52,710 bases of DNA, from NCBI RefSeq assembly GCF_004114995.1, contig NZ_SDJP01000023.1:1042-53751 (forward strand). Direction: 5' to 3'. Both the position numbers and the translations under genes were made by a program. Origin of the DNA: Halorubrum amylolyticum. GTDB taxonomy: Archaea > Halobacteriota > Halobacteria > Halobacteriales > Haloferacaceae. Positions 22,457 through 31,183 of this stretch are shown piece by piece; position 1 is the stretch's first letter, and each line of letters starts with the position of its first letter. The notes beneath the pieces are model-generated. The model was not told the origin of the DNA and made no database searches. It saw nothing but the letters and a program-made list of their open reading frames with translations.

Positions 22457-23635
22457 ATGGCAGACGATGACAGCCACTTCAGCGTTACAGCTGGTGCTAA
22501 CGTCTCGCGTCGAAGTGTGATGCGTCAGCTCGGTGCCGCCACGGCGATCGGGGGACTCGCCGGGTGCCTGCAACAGGAGAGCACCGGCGATGACGGGTCC
22601 GATGGGTCAGGTGACGACGGCGGTAACGGCGGCGGTAACGGCTCGGCGCCGTCGTACCAGCGCGTCGATCTTACGCCGCCGCCCACGGAGATGGACTTCT
22701 CCCGCGACCCGCCGGAGAGGGACATCACGATGGTGTGTCACAACGGCGCTATCTCGTTCTGGAACCCGACGATCGGCGGCCTCCACGACGCGGCCAGCCA
22801 ACTCGGATGGAACGCGACGTTCACCGGTCCGTCCGGCGGATTCAGCGTGCAGGAGCAGGTCAACATCCTCGAGAACGTCGTCGCGTCTGACCCCGACGTC
22901 ATCGCGACGACGGTCAGCGACTCGGAAGCGTACAACCAGGTCATCAACGACGCGATCGACAACGACATCGTCGTGTTGACGTTCAACACGAACAGCCTCC
23001 GGGCGGAGGGACAGTCGTACATGCGCGAGGAGTTCGGTCGCGTCCTTCCCTTCGCCGGTCAGGATCAGTACTCCTCGGGGTACGCCAACGGCATGGCGCT
23101 CATCGAGAAGCTCCCGGACGACGCGAGCAAGATCACCGTCGGCTTGGCGGACCCGGCTCACAGCGGGCAGGCCGCGCGGGCGAGCGGCGCGGAAGACGCA
23201 GTCCGGCAGAACACCGACATCGAGATCACCGAGCGAGTCAACTACACCGACGACTCCAGCGAGGGGGTCTCGCGCATCGCGAACCACCTCTCCGCGAACC
23301 CGGACCTCGACGCGATGGTCGGGAGCGACGTCTACTCTTGGTTCATCGGACGAGCCGCCGAAGAGGAGGGAACCGCGGACGATCTGGTCATCGGCGGGTT
23401 CGATCTCGATCAGAACACGCTCGATTACATTCAGGGGGGCGTCATGAACTACACGACCGGACAGGACCCGTACAGTCAGGGGTACGTCCCCGTGATCCAG
23501 GCGTTCGCGTACCTCGAACGGGGGATGCCGCCGAAGGAGTACCTGACCGGCGCGGAGATCGTGGATCAAGGGAACATCGACTTCGCCCTGGAGCGTCGAA
23601 ACTGGGGAGACCTCATCGAGTACCACGACGCATGA
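22457..23635 (+). CDS. Sugar ABC transporter substrate-binding lipoprotein (ribose type)
   Basis: 392 aa. Tat signal SRRSVMRQLGAATAIGG with lipobox LAGC at about 33-36, then an acidic Gly/Asp linker. The binding domain is of the Peripla_BP_4/RbsB type: ITMVCHNGAISFWNPTIGGLHDAASQLG at the start, ILENVVASDPDVIATTVSDSEAYNQV and the closing VIGGFDLDQNTLDYIQGGVMNYTTGQDPYSQGY hinge region, characteristic of pentose binders. It would capture the sugar outside the cell and pass it to the permease. Start 22457 is preferred for TATA spacing; an upstream ATG at 22442 is in frame. It is the first gene of a transporter operon. Confidence 0.85.
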   Translation: MADDDSHFSVTAGANVSRRSVMRQLGAATAIGGLAGCLQQESTGDDGSDGSGDDGGNGGGNGSAPSYQRVDLTPPPTEMDFSRDPPERDITMVCHNGAISFWNPTIGGLHDAASQLGWNATFTGPSGGFSVQEQVNILENVVASDPDVIATTVSDSEAYNQVINDAIDNDIVVLTFNTNSLRAEGQSYMREEFGRVLPFAGQDQYSSGYANGMALIEKLPDDASKITVGLADPAHSGQAARASGAEDAVRQNTDIEITERVNYTDDSSEGVSRIANHLSANPDLDAMVGSDVYSWFIGRAAEEEGTADDLVIGGFDLDQNTLDYIQGGVMNYTTGQDPYSQGYVPVIQAFAYLERGMPPKEYLTGAEIVDQGNIDFALERRNWGDLIEYHDA

Positions 23636-23676
23636 CCCTTCGAACACCGCGCACCATCCCACACTCAAGCTAAACG

Positions 23677-24486
23677 ATGGAAGACACAGACAGCGTTCTC
23701 CACACGAGGGAACTCACGAAGCACTTCGGTAGCATCGTTGCCGTCGAGGACGTCGACATCTCGCTGCGGGAGGGCGAGGTGATGGCGCTGGTCGGCGACA
23801 ACGGCGCCGGGAAATCGACGCTCATCAAGACGCTCTGCGGCGTTCACCGGCCGACGCGGGGAGAGATCTACGTCCGGGGAGAGCCGGTCGCGTTCGAGGA
23901 CTACAGCGACGCCCGCGAGAGGGGGATCGAGACGGTGTATCAGGACCTCGCGCTCGCGGAGAAGCAGTCCGTGGCCGCGAACGTGTTCCTCGGCCACGAA
24001 CCCGTCCGACAGGACCCGCTGGGCAAGCTGTTCGGCGTCGTCGACGAGGCTCGGATGGTCGAACGGGCCCGAGAGAGCCTCGATAGGGTCCAGATCCCGG
24101 TGGACCCGCACGCGCGGGTGAGCGATCTCTCGGGAGGCCAACAGCAGGCGGTCGCGATCGCCCGCGCGCTGCAATCGGACCCGGACATCCTGATCCTCGA
24201 CGAGCCGACGAGCGCCCTCTCGATCGAGGGCGCACGGAACGTGCTACGCGTCATCGACGACCTCCGCGACCAAGGGTTGGCGATCATCCTCATCAGCCAC
24301 AACATCCGACAGGTGATCACCATCGCAGACCGGATATCCGTCCTGGCCCAAGGCCGGTTGGCGGGCGTCCGAGACGCCGACGACGTGACGCGTGACGAGG
24401 TCATCGCGCTGATGATGGGCGCCGAGGACGAATCGGAGATCCGGGAGCTCGACCTCTCAGACTCGTCGGAGGAGGCGTCAGCATGA
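23677..24486 (+). CDS. Sugar ABC transporter ATP-binding protein, single domain
   Basis: 269 aa with one complete nucleotide-binding domain: Walker A GDNGAGKST (about 37-45), Q-loop in ETVYQDLALAEKQS, signature LSGGQQQ, Walker B ILILDEP, H-loop ISHNIRQV. Bacterial RbsA-type ATPases have two such domains in about 500 aa; this one has a single domain, as in FrcA-like or haloarchaeal systems, and would act as a homodimer. It overlaps the permease start by 4 nt. The neighbours fix it as the energising subunit of the importer. Confidence 0.88.
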   Translation: MEDTDSVLHTRELTKHFGSIVAVEDVDISLREGEVMALVGDNGAGKSTLIKTLCGVHRPTRGEIYVRGEPVAFEDYSDARERGIETVYQDLALAEKQSVAANVFLGHEPVRQDPLGKLFGVVDEARMVERARESLDRVQIPVDPHARVSDLSGGQQQAVAIARALQSDPDILILDEPTSALSIEGARNVLRVIDDLRDQGLAIILISHNIRQVITIADRISVLAQGRLAGVRDADDVTRDEVIALMMGAEDESEIRELDLSDSSEEASA

Positions 24487-25541
24487 GCGGCGATGCCCAG
24501 TCGACCGACGCCGGTTCGGGATCGGCCAACGCCGGTTCGGGAATGCTGGAACGCGCCGTTGGTGGGGGATCAGACAACGCGCTCCTCCGGCTGGTACGGC
24601 GGCGCGAGATGGGCGTGCTCGTCGGGTTCGTCCTCCTGTTCGGGCTCATCGCCGTCACGCGTCCGGACCTGTTCTTCGAGTGGGACAGCCTCAGCAACAT
24701 CTTCTCGCGACTGCTCCGGCAGGCCGCCCCGTACGTGATCATCGGGATCGGCATGACCTACCTCATGATCGGCGGGGAGTTCGACCTCTCGGTCGGGGCG
24801 ATGTACGGCGTCGCGGGGCTCTCGTTCGCGATGCTGCTCACCGAGTTCCGGCTCACGGTTCCGGCGGCGCTGGTCGCCGTCCTCCTCATGGGGGCTGTCG
24901 TCGGCACGGCGAACGGCGTCATCGTCACCAAGATCGGTATCCCGTCGCTGATAACCACGATCGGAATGATGAGCATCCTCCGCGGTGTCGCCTACGTGCT
25001 CACGTCGGGCGGGTCCCAGCAGATGCCCGACGATCTGGCGTTGGTCGACGTGTTCGGCGGCTCCGTCACCGCCGCCGGCGTCGAGGTCACGTATCAGGTG
25101 TTCTGGATGCTCGGGTTGCTCGTCGTCTTCGGCGCGATCCTCCAGAAGACGCGGTTCGGACACCATGTGTACGCGACGGGAGACGACGAGTCCGCGGCCA
25201 GCCGGAGCGGAATCGACACCGACCGCGTGAAGATAGCGAATTTCGTTCTCACCGGTCTCGTCACCGCCTTCGCGGGCATCGTCGCGGTCTCGTACTACGG
25301 GTCGATGTTCGGGTCCGCGGGCCGCGGATTCGAGCTGCTCATCATCGCCGCGGTCGTCATCGGCGGAACGAACCTCTTCGGCGGGGAGGGAAGCGTCTCG
25401 GGGATGTTCCTCGGCTCGCTCGTCATCGCCGTGATCCCGGTCTTACTCGTTTTGAACGGGCTCTCGGTCGACATTCAGGAGACGCTCACCGGGGTCGTCA
25501 TCATCGGCGCCGTTATCGTCGACATCTTCCTACGGAAATAG
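24483..25541 (+). CDS. Sugar ABC transporter permease (RbsC type)
   Basis: 352 aa. A hydrophilic 45-residue head with an imperfect internal repeat (DAGSGSANAGSG) precedes about nine or ten membrane helices of the BPD_transp_2 family: VLVGFVLLFGLIAVTRPDLFF, YVIIGIGMTYLMIGGEFDLSVGAMYG (the family hallmark), TKIGIPSLITTIGMMSILRGVAYVLTSG and the coupling segment GDDESAASRSGIDTDRVK. It forms the membrane channel with the ATPase and binding protein just upstream. Family members carry pentoses and related sugars; the cluster suggests xylose, arabinose or ribose. Confidence 0.88.
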   Translation: MSGDAQSTDAGSGSANAGSGMLERAVGGGSDNALLRLVRRREMGVLVGFVLLFGLIAVTRPDLFFEWDSLSNIFSRLLRQAAPYVIIGIGMTYLMIGGEFDLSVGAMYGVAGLSFAMLLTEFRLTVPAALVAVLLMGAVVGTANGVIVTKIGIPSLITTIGMMSILRGVAYVLTSGGSQQMPDDLALVDVFGGSVTAAGVEVTYQVFWMLGLLVVFGAILQKTRFGHHVYATGDDESAASRSGIDTDRVKIANFVLTGLVTAFAGIVAVSYYGSMFGSAGRGFELLIIAAVVIGGTNLFGGEGSVSGMFLGSLVIAVIPVLLVLNGLSVDIQETLTGVVIIGAVIVDIFLRK

Positions 25542-25638
25542 GCGTCCGCCGGATCGACCGTCCGTTCCGGAACGGGCGTTCCGTCGATTCCCCTCCTCCC
25601 GTCCGCGCGGACCGCCGCGTGTCTCGGGGCGCCCCCGG

Positions 25639-26094
25639 CTACTCCCGGCGAATATACGTGACCGGACAGGGGGCGTTCAGGAGGATCTGCTGTGCGCTGT
25701 CGCCGAACATCGCCTTCCCGGCAGGAGACCGTCCGGTCCCGCCGATGAACAGGAGGTCCGCGTCGAGTTCCGCCGCCATCCGAACGATCTCGGTTCGCGG
25801 GTCGCCGATGCTCCCGCGGATCTCCGTTTCGATGCCGGCGTCCCCGAGGCGCGCCGCAGGCGTCCTGACGTCGTCGTGCCGCGTCGCGAGCGCGTCCGGC
25901 TGGAGATCGCCGGTCGTCGGTTCGACGTCGAGCTGGTCCATCAGTCGGTCGTACTCCTCGCGCGGGAACACGTGGAGCAGGTACACCGTCGCGTCGGCCG
26001 GTCCGGCGATCGGCGCGACGACGTCGAGGAGGTCGGTCGCGTGGTCGCGATCGTTCGGTCCGATGGCTACTAACACGCGGTCGAGCGTTTCCAT
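25639..26094 (-). CDS. Universal stress protein, UspA family
   Basis: 151 aa, one Usp domain. The N-terminal RVLVAIGPNDRDHATDLLDVV and the ATP-binding signature GGTGRSPAGKAMFGDSAQQ with the C-terminal LLNAPCPVTYIR fit ATP-binding Usp proteins. Such proteins are numerous in haloarchaea and linked to stress or metabolic state. It is convergent with the importer and divergent from xacF; no specific role in sugar use can be read from the sequence. Confidence 0.85.
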   Translation of the reverse strand: METLDRVLVAIGPNDRDHATDLLDVVAPIAGPADATVYLLHVFPREEYDRLMDQLDVEPTTGDLQPDALATRHDDVRTPAARLGDAGIETEIRGSIGDPRTEIVRMAAELDADLLFIGGTGRSPAGKAMFGDSAQQILLNAPCPVTYIRRE

Positions 26095-26240
26095 GTTCGA
26101 CCTTCGATCGACGCCAAGTTAGGTGTTATGGTGGAACACGGTCACAGCGCGCTCGTGTGAGTCGTCGGTAACGCGGCGGTTGAGGCCTCCGAGATCCGGT
26201 ACCGTAAGAGTCGTATGGGTGGAGGAACTCGTTGCCGACG

Positions 26241-27689
26241 ATGGCGAAACCGAACCGAAACTACATCGACGGAGAGTGGGTCACCGCATCGACCGACGAG
26301 ACGGTCGCGGTTCACGACCCGGCGAACCCTGACGACGTCGTCGCCGCGTACCAGCAGTCGGGTGCGGCGGACGCCGCCCGGGCGGTCGAGGCGGCCGCCT
26401 CGGCGCAGGACGACTGGGCCGAGACCCCGGGGCCGACACGCGGAAAGACGCTCCGAGAGGCGGGAGCGATACTCGACCGGCAGAAGGAGGCGTTGACCGA
26501 CGCGCTCGTGGCGGAGGAGGGGAAGGCGCGCCCCGAGGCGGCCGGCGAAGTGCAGCGGGCGATCGACATCTTCTATTATTTCGCCTCGAAGGCGGCCGAC
26601 CTGAGCGGGACGAGAAAGGCGTCAAGCGGGAGGGACGCGAACCTGTACACGCGGAAGGACCCGGTGGGCGTCGCCGCCCTCATAACCCCGTGGAACTACC
26701 CGATAGCGATTCCCGCGTGGAAGCTCGCGCCCGCGCTCGCGGCGGGGAACGCGGTCGTTCTGAAGCCGGCGTCGCTCGCGCCGGGCGTCGCGATCGCCAT
26801 CGCGGAGGCGCTGGAGGAGGCCGGTCTCCCCGACGGCGTGTTGAACGTCGTCACCGGCCCCGGGAGCGACGTCGGCGACGAGATCGTCGGCCACGAGGCG
26901 GTGGACGCCGTCTCCTTCACCGGCAGCAGCGAGGTCGGGGAGATGGTGTACGAGCGGGCCGCGGCCGCCGGCAAGCGGGTCCAAACCGAGCTCGGCGGAA
27001 AGAACCCGACGGTCGTCTCGGCGTCGGCTGACCCGGAAGAGGCGGCGGAGATCGTGGCGAGCGGCGGGTTCGGAACCACCGGACAGTCGTGCACCGCCTG
27101 CTCCCGCGCCATCGTGCACGAGGACGTCGTCGACGAGTTCACCGACGCACTCGCGGAGCGCGCCGAGTCGATCGACGTGGGGCCCGGCAACGCCCACGAG
27201 ATGGGTCCACAGGTCAGCGCGGCGGAGTTGGACTCGACGCTGGAGTACATCGAGATCGCCGAAGACGAGGGGGCGACGCTGCTCGCGGGAGGCGGAGAGC
27301 CCGAGGGGAGCGCGGTCGAAAACGGCCACTTCGTCGAGCCGACCGTCTTCGCCGACGTCTCCCCCGACATGCGGATCGCACGGGAGGAGGTGTTCGGGCC
27401 GGTGATCGCCGTCATCGAGGTGGGCGATTTCGACGAGGCCGTCGACGTCGCGAACGACATCGAGTACGGACTGTCCGCCAGCGTGGTGACCGACGATCAC
27501 ACCGAGGCGAACCGGTTCGTCGACGAGGTCGAGTCCGGAGTGGTGAAAGTCAACGAGAAGACGACCGGGTTGGAACTCCACGTACCGTTCGGCGGAGTCA
27601 AACGGTCCTCCTCGGAGACCTGGCGCGAGCAGGGGGACGCCGGGCTCGAGTTCTACACCATCGAGACGACGGTGTACGACAACTACTGA
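26241..27689 (+). CDS. xacF: Alpha-ketoglutarate semialdehyde dehydrogenase
   Basis: 482 aa aldehyde dehydrogenase. Key motifs: PWNYPIAIPAWKLAPALAAGN (substrate channel), VLKPASLAPG, FTGSSEVGEMVYERAA (cofactor), catalytic Glu in TELGGKNPT and catalytic Cys in GQSCTACSR, then EEVFGPV and the C-terminal PFGGVKRSS. These agree with the XacF-type enzyme that oxidises alpha-ketoglutarate semialdehyde to alpha-ketoglutarate as the last step of pentose oxidation. The ATG at 26241 is chosen over a TTG at 26232. The product enters the citric acid cycle. Other ALDH activities are possible, but the cluster context supports this one. Confidence 0.82.
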   Translation: MAKPNRNYIDGEWVTASTDETVAVHDPANPDDVVAAYQQSGAADAARAVEAAASAQDDWAETPGPTRGKTLREAGAILDRQKEALTDALVAEEGKARPEAAGEVQRAIDIFYYFASKAADLSGTRKASSGRDANLYTRKDPVGVAALITPWNYPIAIPAWKLAPALAAGNAVVLKPASLAPGVAIAIAEALEEAGLPDGVLNVVTGPGSDVGDEIVGHEAVDAVSFTGSSEVGEMVYERAAAAGKRVQTELGGKNPTVVSASADPEEAAEIVASGGFGTTGQSCTACSRAIVHEDVVDEFTDALAERAESIDVGPGNAHEMGPQVSAAELDSTLEYIEIAEDEGATLLAGGGEPEGSAVENGHFVEPTVFADVSPDMRIAREEVFGPVIAVIEVGDFDEAVDVANDIEYGLSASVVTDDHTEANRFVDEVESGVVKVNEKTTGLELHVPFGGVKRSSSETWREQGDAGLEFYTIETTVYDNY

Positions 27690-27737
27690 TCGCGGAGCGC
27701 CCGCCGCATTTTCGCCGAACGACCCGGTGAGCGACTG

Positions 27738-27797
27738 GCGTTCGGTTCGCGGGCGTTCGGTTCGCGGTCGTTCGGTTCGCGGGCGTTCGGCTCGCAG
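27738..27797 (+). repeat. 15-bp tandem repeat, four copies
   Basis: Units start at 27738, 27753, 27768 and 27783. The third has T for G at its first base and the fourth has two changes. The unit contains GTTCGGTTCG; no protein is encoded through it. Confidence 0.8.
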
Positions 27798-27870
27798 GGA
27801 TCTGATCTGCGCGTATTCCGCCATGACATTTCGTATTTCAGAACAGCTTGACGCCACACCGTCCGAACAA

Positions 27871-27892
27871 ATTACAATCGTACGGTTGTAAT
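27871..27892. promoter_or_regulatory. 22-bp dyad ATTAC-N12-GTAAT, copy 2
   Basis: The most symmetric of four copies: ATTACAA and TTGTAAT arms plus an inner CGTACG, 20 of 22 bases symmetric. It lies 182 nt after xacF and 188 nt from the stop of the convergent iclR gene. Confidence 0.6.
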
Positions 27893-28079
27893 GATTTCGT
27901 GATTTCGGGGTCGTCCTTCGGCCCTGTGCGGCGCTGGGGGCGGACGCCGCCGGTTTCGACGCGACTGCGTCCGCAATGCGTTCTGACACGCGGAACGGTT
28001 CGCCGGGTTCGACGACTGCGACGGTTTCCACGATTTTGGCGGCCGAGGCGGCGATCGGCGGGATGCGGACGCAGCCGGG

Positions 28080-28835
28080 TCAGTAGTTGATGTTCAGTTC
28101 GATGACGTTGGCGGCGCTGAGGACTCGCTCGGCCAAGTCCCCGTGAAGTTCCTCGTCGCTGACTCGGCTGGCGGGCGCCGAGACGCTTATCGCGCCCAAC
28201 ACGTCGTCGGCCGAGTCCTTGACGGGGGCCGCGATACAGCGCAGCCCTTCGAGGCGCTCGCCGTCGTCGATCGCGTACCCGCGCTCGCGGACGCCGTCCA
28301 GCGCCTCGAACAGCTCCTCCCGGGTGCCGATGCTGTTCGGGGTCTTTCGGTCGAGCCCGTGCCGTTCGACGATTTCGTTCACGCGAGCCTCGGGGAGGTG
28401 AGTGAGGATCGCCTTCCCGAGCGCGGTCGTGTGGAGGTGGGTTCGGAGTCCGGCGTAGGTGTCGAGGTCGACGGCGGCCTGACCCTTCGATCGCATCAGG
28501 TACACGCCGAGCCCCTGCTCCTCGACGAGCATGTTCGCGAGTTCGCCCGTCTCGTCCGCGAGGGATTTCACCTCCGGCTCGGCGACCTGGTAGAGCTCCA
28601 TCGACTTCCGGGTCGCCCCGCCGACCTCGAGGAACTTCAGTCCGATCTGATACTCGTCGTCGGTCTGGATCACGTACCCGTGTTTCCGAAGGGTCGTCAG
28701 GTGGTTGTGCACCGCGCTCTTTCCCATCCCGACCTCGTCGGCCAGCTCCGTCACTCCGCTGGGACCCCGCTCCATCAGCGTCTCAATCAGCGTGAGGGTC
28801 TTCTCCGTCGTCCGAACCGGATGTTTCGCGTCCAT
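28080..28835 (-). CDS. IclR-family transcriptional regulator (1)
   Basis: 251 aa. N-terminal winged helix (about 8-70): [47 protein letters not shown]. The C-terminal effector domain of IclR proteins follows ([67 protein letters not shown]). The latter domain usually binds a small organic acid or sugar acid. A TATA-like CACTTATG (minus strand, about 28863-28870) is about 28-35 nt before the ATG. Haloarchaeal XacR, the activator of pentose catabolism, is an IclR protein; this gene, convergent to xacF, is the best candidate for that role here. Confidence 0.85.
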   Translation of the reverse strand: MDAKHPVRTTEKTLTLIETLMERGPSGVTELADEVGMGKSAVHNHLTTLRKHGYVIQTDDEYQIGLKFLEVGGATRKSMELYQVAEPEVKSLADETGELANMLVEEQGLGVYLMRSKGQAAVDLDTYAGLRTHLHTTALGKAILTHLPEARVNEIVERHGLDRKTPNSIGTREELFEALDGVRERGYAIDDGERLEGLRCIAAPVKDSADDVLGAISVSAPASRVSDEELHGDLAERVLSAANVIELNINY

Positions 28836-29000
28836 AGTGATCGTTTGGCATACACATCGGCATAAGTGTTCTGGGAGCGAGAACGGTCACGCGGAGCGCC
28901 GCCCCACGTCCGCGGCGCCGGGATCGACGAGACGGCGAGCGGCGACGGCGTCCGCCCCGCGCCTTCCGCCCGACGAGCGCGACCGCATCTCCTAGGGATA

Positions 29001-29009
29001 ATTATTATA
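29001..29009 (+). promoter_or_regulatory. TATA-like box of TIM-barrel gene
   Basis: ATTATTATA, 26-34 nt before the ATG at 29035. Confidence 0.45.
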
Positions 29010-29034
29010 GTCTCTCCCTCGAAACGCTCGACGT

Positions 29035-30006
29035 ATGCAACTCGGCGTACTCACGGCGCAGCCGCTCGGACACATGGACAGGTCGGACGCGTTCGCGTTC
29101 CTCGAATCGCTCGGCGTCGATGCCGTGGAACTCGGCGCAGGCGGTCTGATCGGCTCCGATCACATCGATCGGCGCGAGCTGCTCGACAGCGACGAGGCGC
29201 GGGCGGACCTCGAAGCCGATCTGGCGGAACACGACCTCGAGGTCTGCGGGCTCGCCGTCCACGACAACCCGCTGCACCCGGACCCCGAACGACAGGCCCG
29301 CGTCGACACCGAGACGCGAGAGGCGATCCGGCTGGCGGCCGAGCTCGACGTCGACCGCGTCATCACCTTCTCCGGTCTCCCGGCCGGCGGTCCGGAGGAC
29401 AGCGTCCCCAACTGGGTGACGTTCCCGTGGCCACAGGAGCACTCGGAGGCGCTGGAGTACCAGTGGGAGGTCGCGGTCGACTACTGGAGCGATCTCGGCG
29501 CCTACGCCGACGATCACGGCGTCGACATCGCCATCGAGATGCATCCGAACATGCTCGTCTACGACCCGGTCGCCATGGTGGAGCTTCGGGAGGCGACCCA
29601 CGAGCGCGTGGGGGCGAATCTCGACCCGTCACACCTCTGGTGGCAGGGCATAGACATTCCGAAGGCGATCCGGTACCTAGGCGACCGCGACGCGATCCAC
29701 TACGTCCACGCGAAGGATGTCCGCGTGTACGACGCCAACGCCGAGATCGAGGGCGTGCTCGACAACAAGGGGTTCGATCGCGAGGAGGAGCGCGCGTGGC
29801 TGTTCCGGTCGGTCGGCTACGGTCACGACGAGGACGCGTGGCGGGACATCGTCAGCACGCTCCGGCTCGTCGGCTACGACGACGTCCTCAGCATCGAGTG
29901 GGAGGACGGCCTCGCCGAGCCGACGGAGGGACTGGAGAAGGCCGTGACGATGCTCCAAGACGGGCTCTTACGCAAGCAGGCGGACGTCGATTGGGTCCCG
30001 GAGTGA
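29035..30006 (+). CDS. Sugar phosphate isomerase/epimerase-like TIM barrel
   Basis: 323 aa, xylose-isomerase-like (AP endonuclease 2) barrel. Segments with putative metal ligands are visible: DVDRVITFSG, VDIAIEMHPNMLVYD (Glu, His), VGANLDPSHLWWQGID (Asp, His), IHYVHAKDVRVYD (His) and VLSIEWEDG (Glu). Family members isomerise or epimerise sugars and inositols (IolE/IolH, tagaturonate epimerase types). The W-rich loop VPNWVTFPWPQEHSEALEYQWE is a feature of one subgroup often beside Gfo/Idh dehydrogenases. The substrate is unknown, but the cluster suggests an additional sugar fed into the same region. Confidence 0.78.
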   Translation: MQLGVLTAQPLGHMDRSDAFAFLESLGVDAVELGAGGLIGSDHIDRRELLDSDEARADLEADLAEHDLEVCGLAVHDNPLHPDPERQARVDTETREAIRLAAELDVDRVITFSGLPAGGPEDSVPNWVTFPWPQEHSEALEYQWEVAVDYWSDLGAYADDHGVDIAIEMHPNMLVYDPVAMVELREATHERVGANLDPSHLWWQGIDIPKAIRYLGDRDAIHYVHAKDVRVYDANAEIEGVLDNKGFDREEERAWLFRSVGYGHDEDAWRDIVSTLRLVGYDDVLSIEWEDGLAEPTEGLEKAVTMLQDGLLRKQADVDWVPE

Positions 30007-30084
30007 CGCGCCCGCCGTCGGAGTCCCCGGCGTCCGGAGCCGTCGCCGCCGGGTTATATGTAGATCGAACGTGACGTATCGCGC

Positions 30085-31014
30085 ATGAGCGACTCCCGAT
30101 CGAGCGAATCGACGCCGGGCGGCCCGCGAGCGACCGACTCGACGCTCGGCGGCGTCCCCGACGGGACCCGACCGACGGCGTTGCTGGAAAGCGTCCAGCG
30201 GCTCGCCGACATCGGGGTGTGGACGCACGACGACGCCGACGGAACGTGGTGGAGCGACCGCGCGAAGGCGATCCTCGGCGTCGACCCCGAGACGCGGCCC
30301 TCGTTCGGCGCGGTCGCCGACCGGCTCGTCGAGCCCGACTGCGAACGGACGCGAGAGCTCTTCGACCGGGCACGCGACCGGGGCGAGGCGTTCGAGGTCG
30401 AAGTCGGGTTCGTCGACGGCGGAACGACCGAGCGGTACCTCCGCATCTGCGGTGCGCCGGACCGGCACGGGTCGGGCGGCGGCGCGCTGCACGGCACCGT
30501 TCAGAACGTCACGGACGCGAAACGACAGGAGCAGCGGATCGAGGTGCTCCGGAAGACGAGCCAGGAGCTCCGGGAAGCGAACTCGAGACAGGCCGTCGCC
30601 GAGATCATGGCGGACACGGCGAAGAACATCCTCGGACTGGACAACACGACGATCAGACTCGTCGACGAGAGCGAGGGGACCTTACAGGTCGTCGTCGTCA
30701 CCGAGGAGTGCGTCACGAAGGCCGGAACCCGGCCCGATTACCCGGCCGACGAGGACACGCCCGCGGCCCGCACGTTCAGAACCGGAGAGCCGGAGCTGCA
30801 CACCGATCACAGCTCGACCGAGGACGACTGGGAGCGCGGGGACCTCCGTTCGGGACTGTACGTGCCCATCGGCGATCACGGCGTGTTGAGCGCCGGCGAC
30901 ATCACCGTCAACGCGTTCGACGAGCGCGACGTCGAGGCGGCGAGTCTGCTCGGACAGCTCGGCGCGAAGGCCATCACGCGGATCGGCTGGACGAGACGGT
31001 CTCGGGCGATCTGA
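30085..31014 (+). CDS. PAS-GAF sensor protein without output domain
   Basis: 309 aa. A PAS domain spans about residues 30-140 (LLESVQRLADIGVWTHDDADGTWWSDRAKAILGVD to GTVQNVTDAKRQE), joined by a helix to a GAF domain (about 150-300: NSRQAVAEIMADTAKNILGLDNTTIRLVDES ... GLYVPIGDHGVLSAGD ... DVEAASLLGQLGAKAI). Haloarchaeal proteins of this architecture normally continue into a histidine kinase or a bacterio-opsin-activator HTH. Here the sequence stops at about residue 309 and the remaining 170 nt to the next gene have no fitting continuation in another frame. It could be a truncated gene or a stand-alone sensor. Neighbours are IclR regulators. Confidence 0.7.
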   Translation: MSDSRSSESTPGGPRATDSTLGGVPDGTRPTALLESVQRLADIGVWTHDDADGTWWSDRAKAILGVDPETRPSFGAVADRLVEPDCERTRELFDRARDRGEAFEVEVGFVDGGTTERYLRICGAPDRHGSGGGALHGTVQNVTDAKRQEQRIEVLRKTSQELREANSRQAVAEIMADTAKNILGLDNTTIRLVDESEGTLQVVVVTEECVTKAGTRPDYPADEDTPAARTFRTGEPELHTDHSSTEDDWERGDLRSGLYVPIGDHGVLSAGDITVNAFDERDVEAASLLGQLGAKAITRIGWTRRSRAI

Positions 31015-31139
31015 TCGACGGGCGGGACGGCCCGCGAACTGACCGCGTGGTCCGGGTGACCGTCCCGCGTCGCCGACGATTCCGAGGGCGGATTCCGGAC
31101 GACGCGTTCTCGATATGTTAATATCGCTCATTTCCGGGC

Positions 31140-31153
31140 GAATTATATAAACT
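31140..31153 (+). promoter_or_regulatory. TATA-like box of second iclR gene
   Basis: AATTATATAAACTG, about 31-44 nt before the ATG at 31184. A direct repeat CGCGTAT occurs twice between it and the start. Confidence 0.45.
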
Positions 31154-31183
31154 GATTTACCACTTCGCGCGTATCACACGCGT

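Larger units (their letters stand above)
27690..28079. other. Gap with tandem repeat and a 22-bp dyad
   Basis: Between the convergent xacF and iclR genes. It holds four copies of a 15-bp unit (GCGTTCGGTTCGCGG, slightly varied) at 27738-27797, then an AT-richer stretch with the dyad at 27871-27892, then GC-rich sequence. I see no gene in it. Confidence 0.55.

Noticed and set aside
28866..30074. 402-residue open frame overlapping the TIM-barrel gene
   Set aside because: Arg-rich shadow frame; the other frame has clear barrel motifs and a TATA box.
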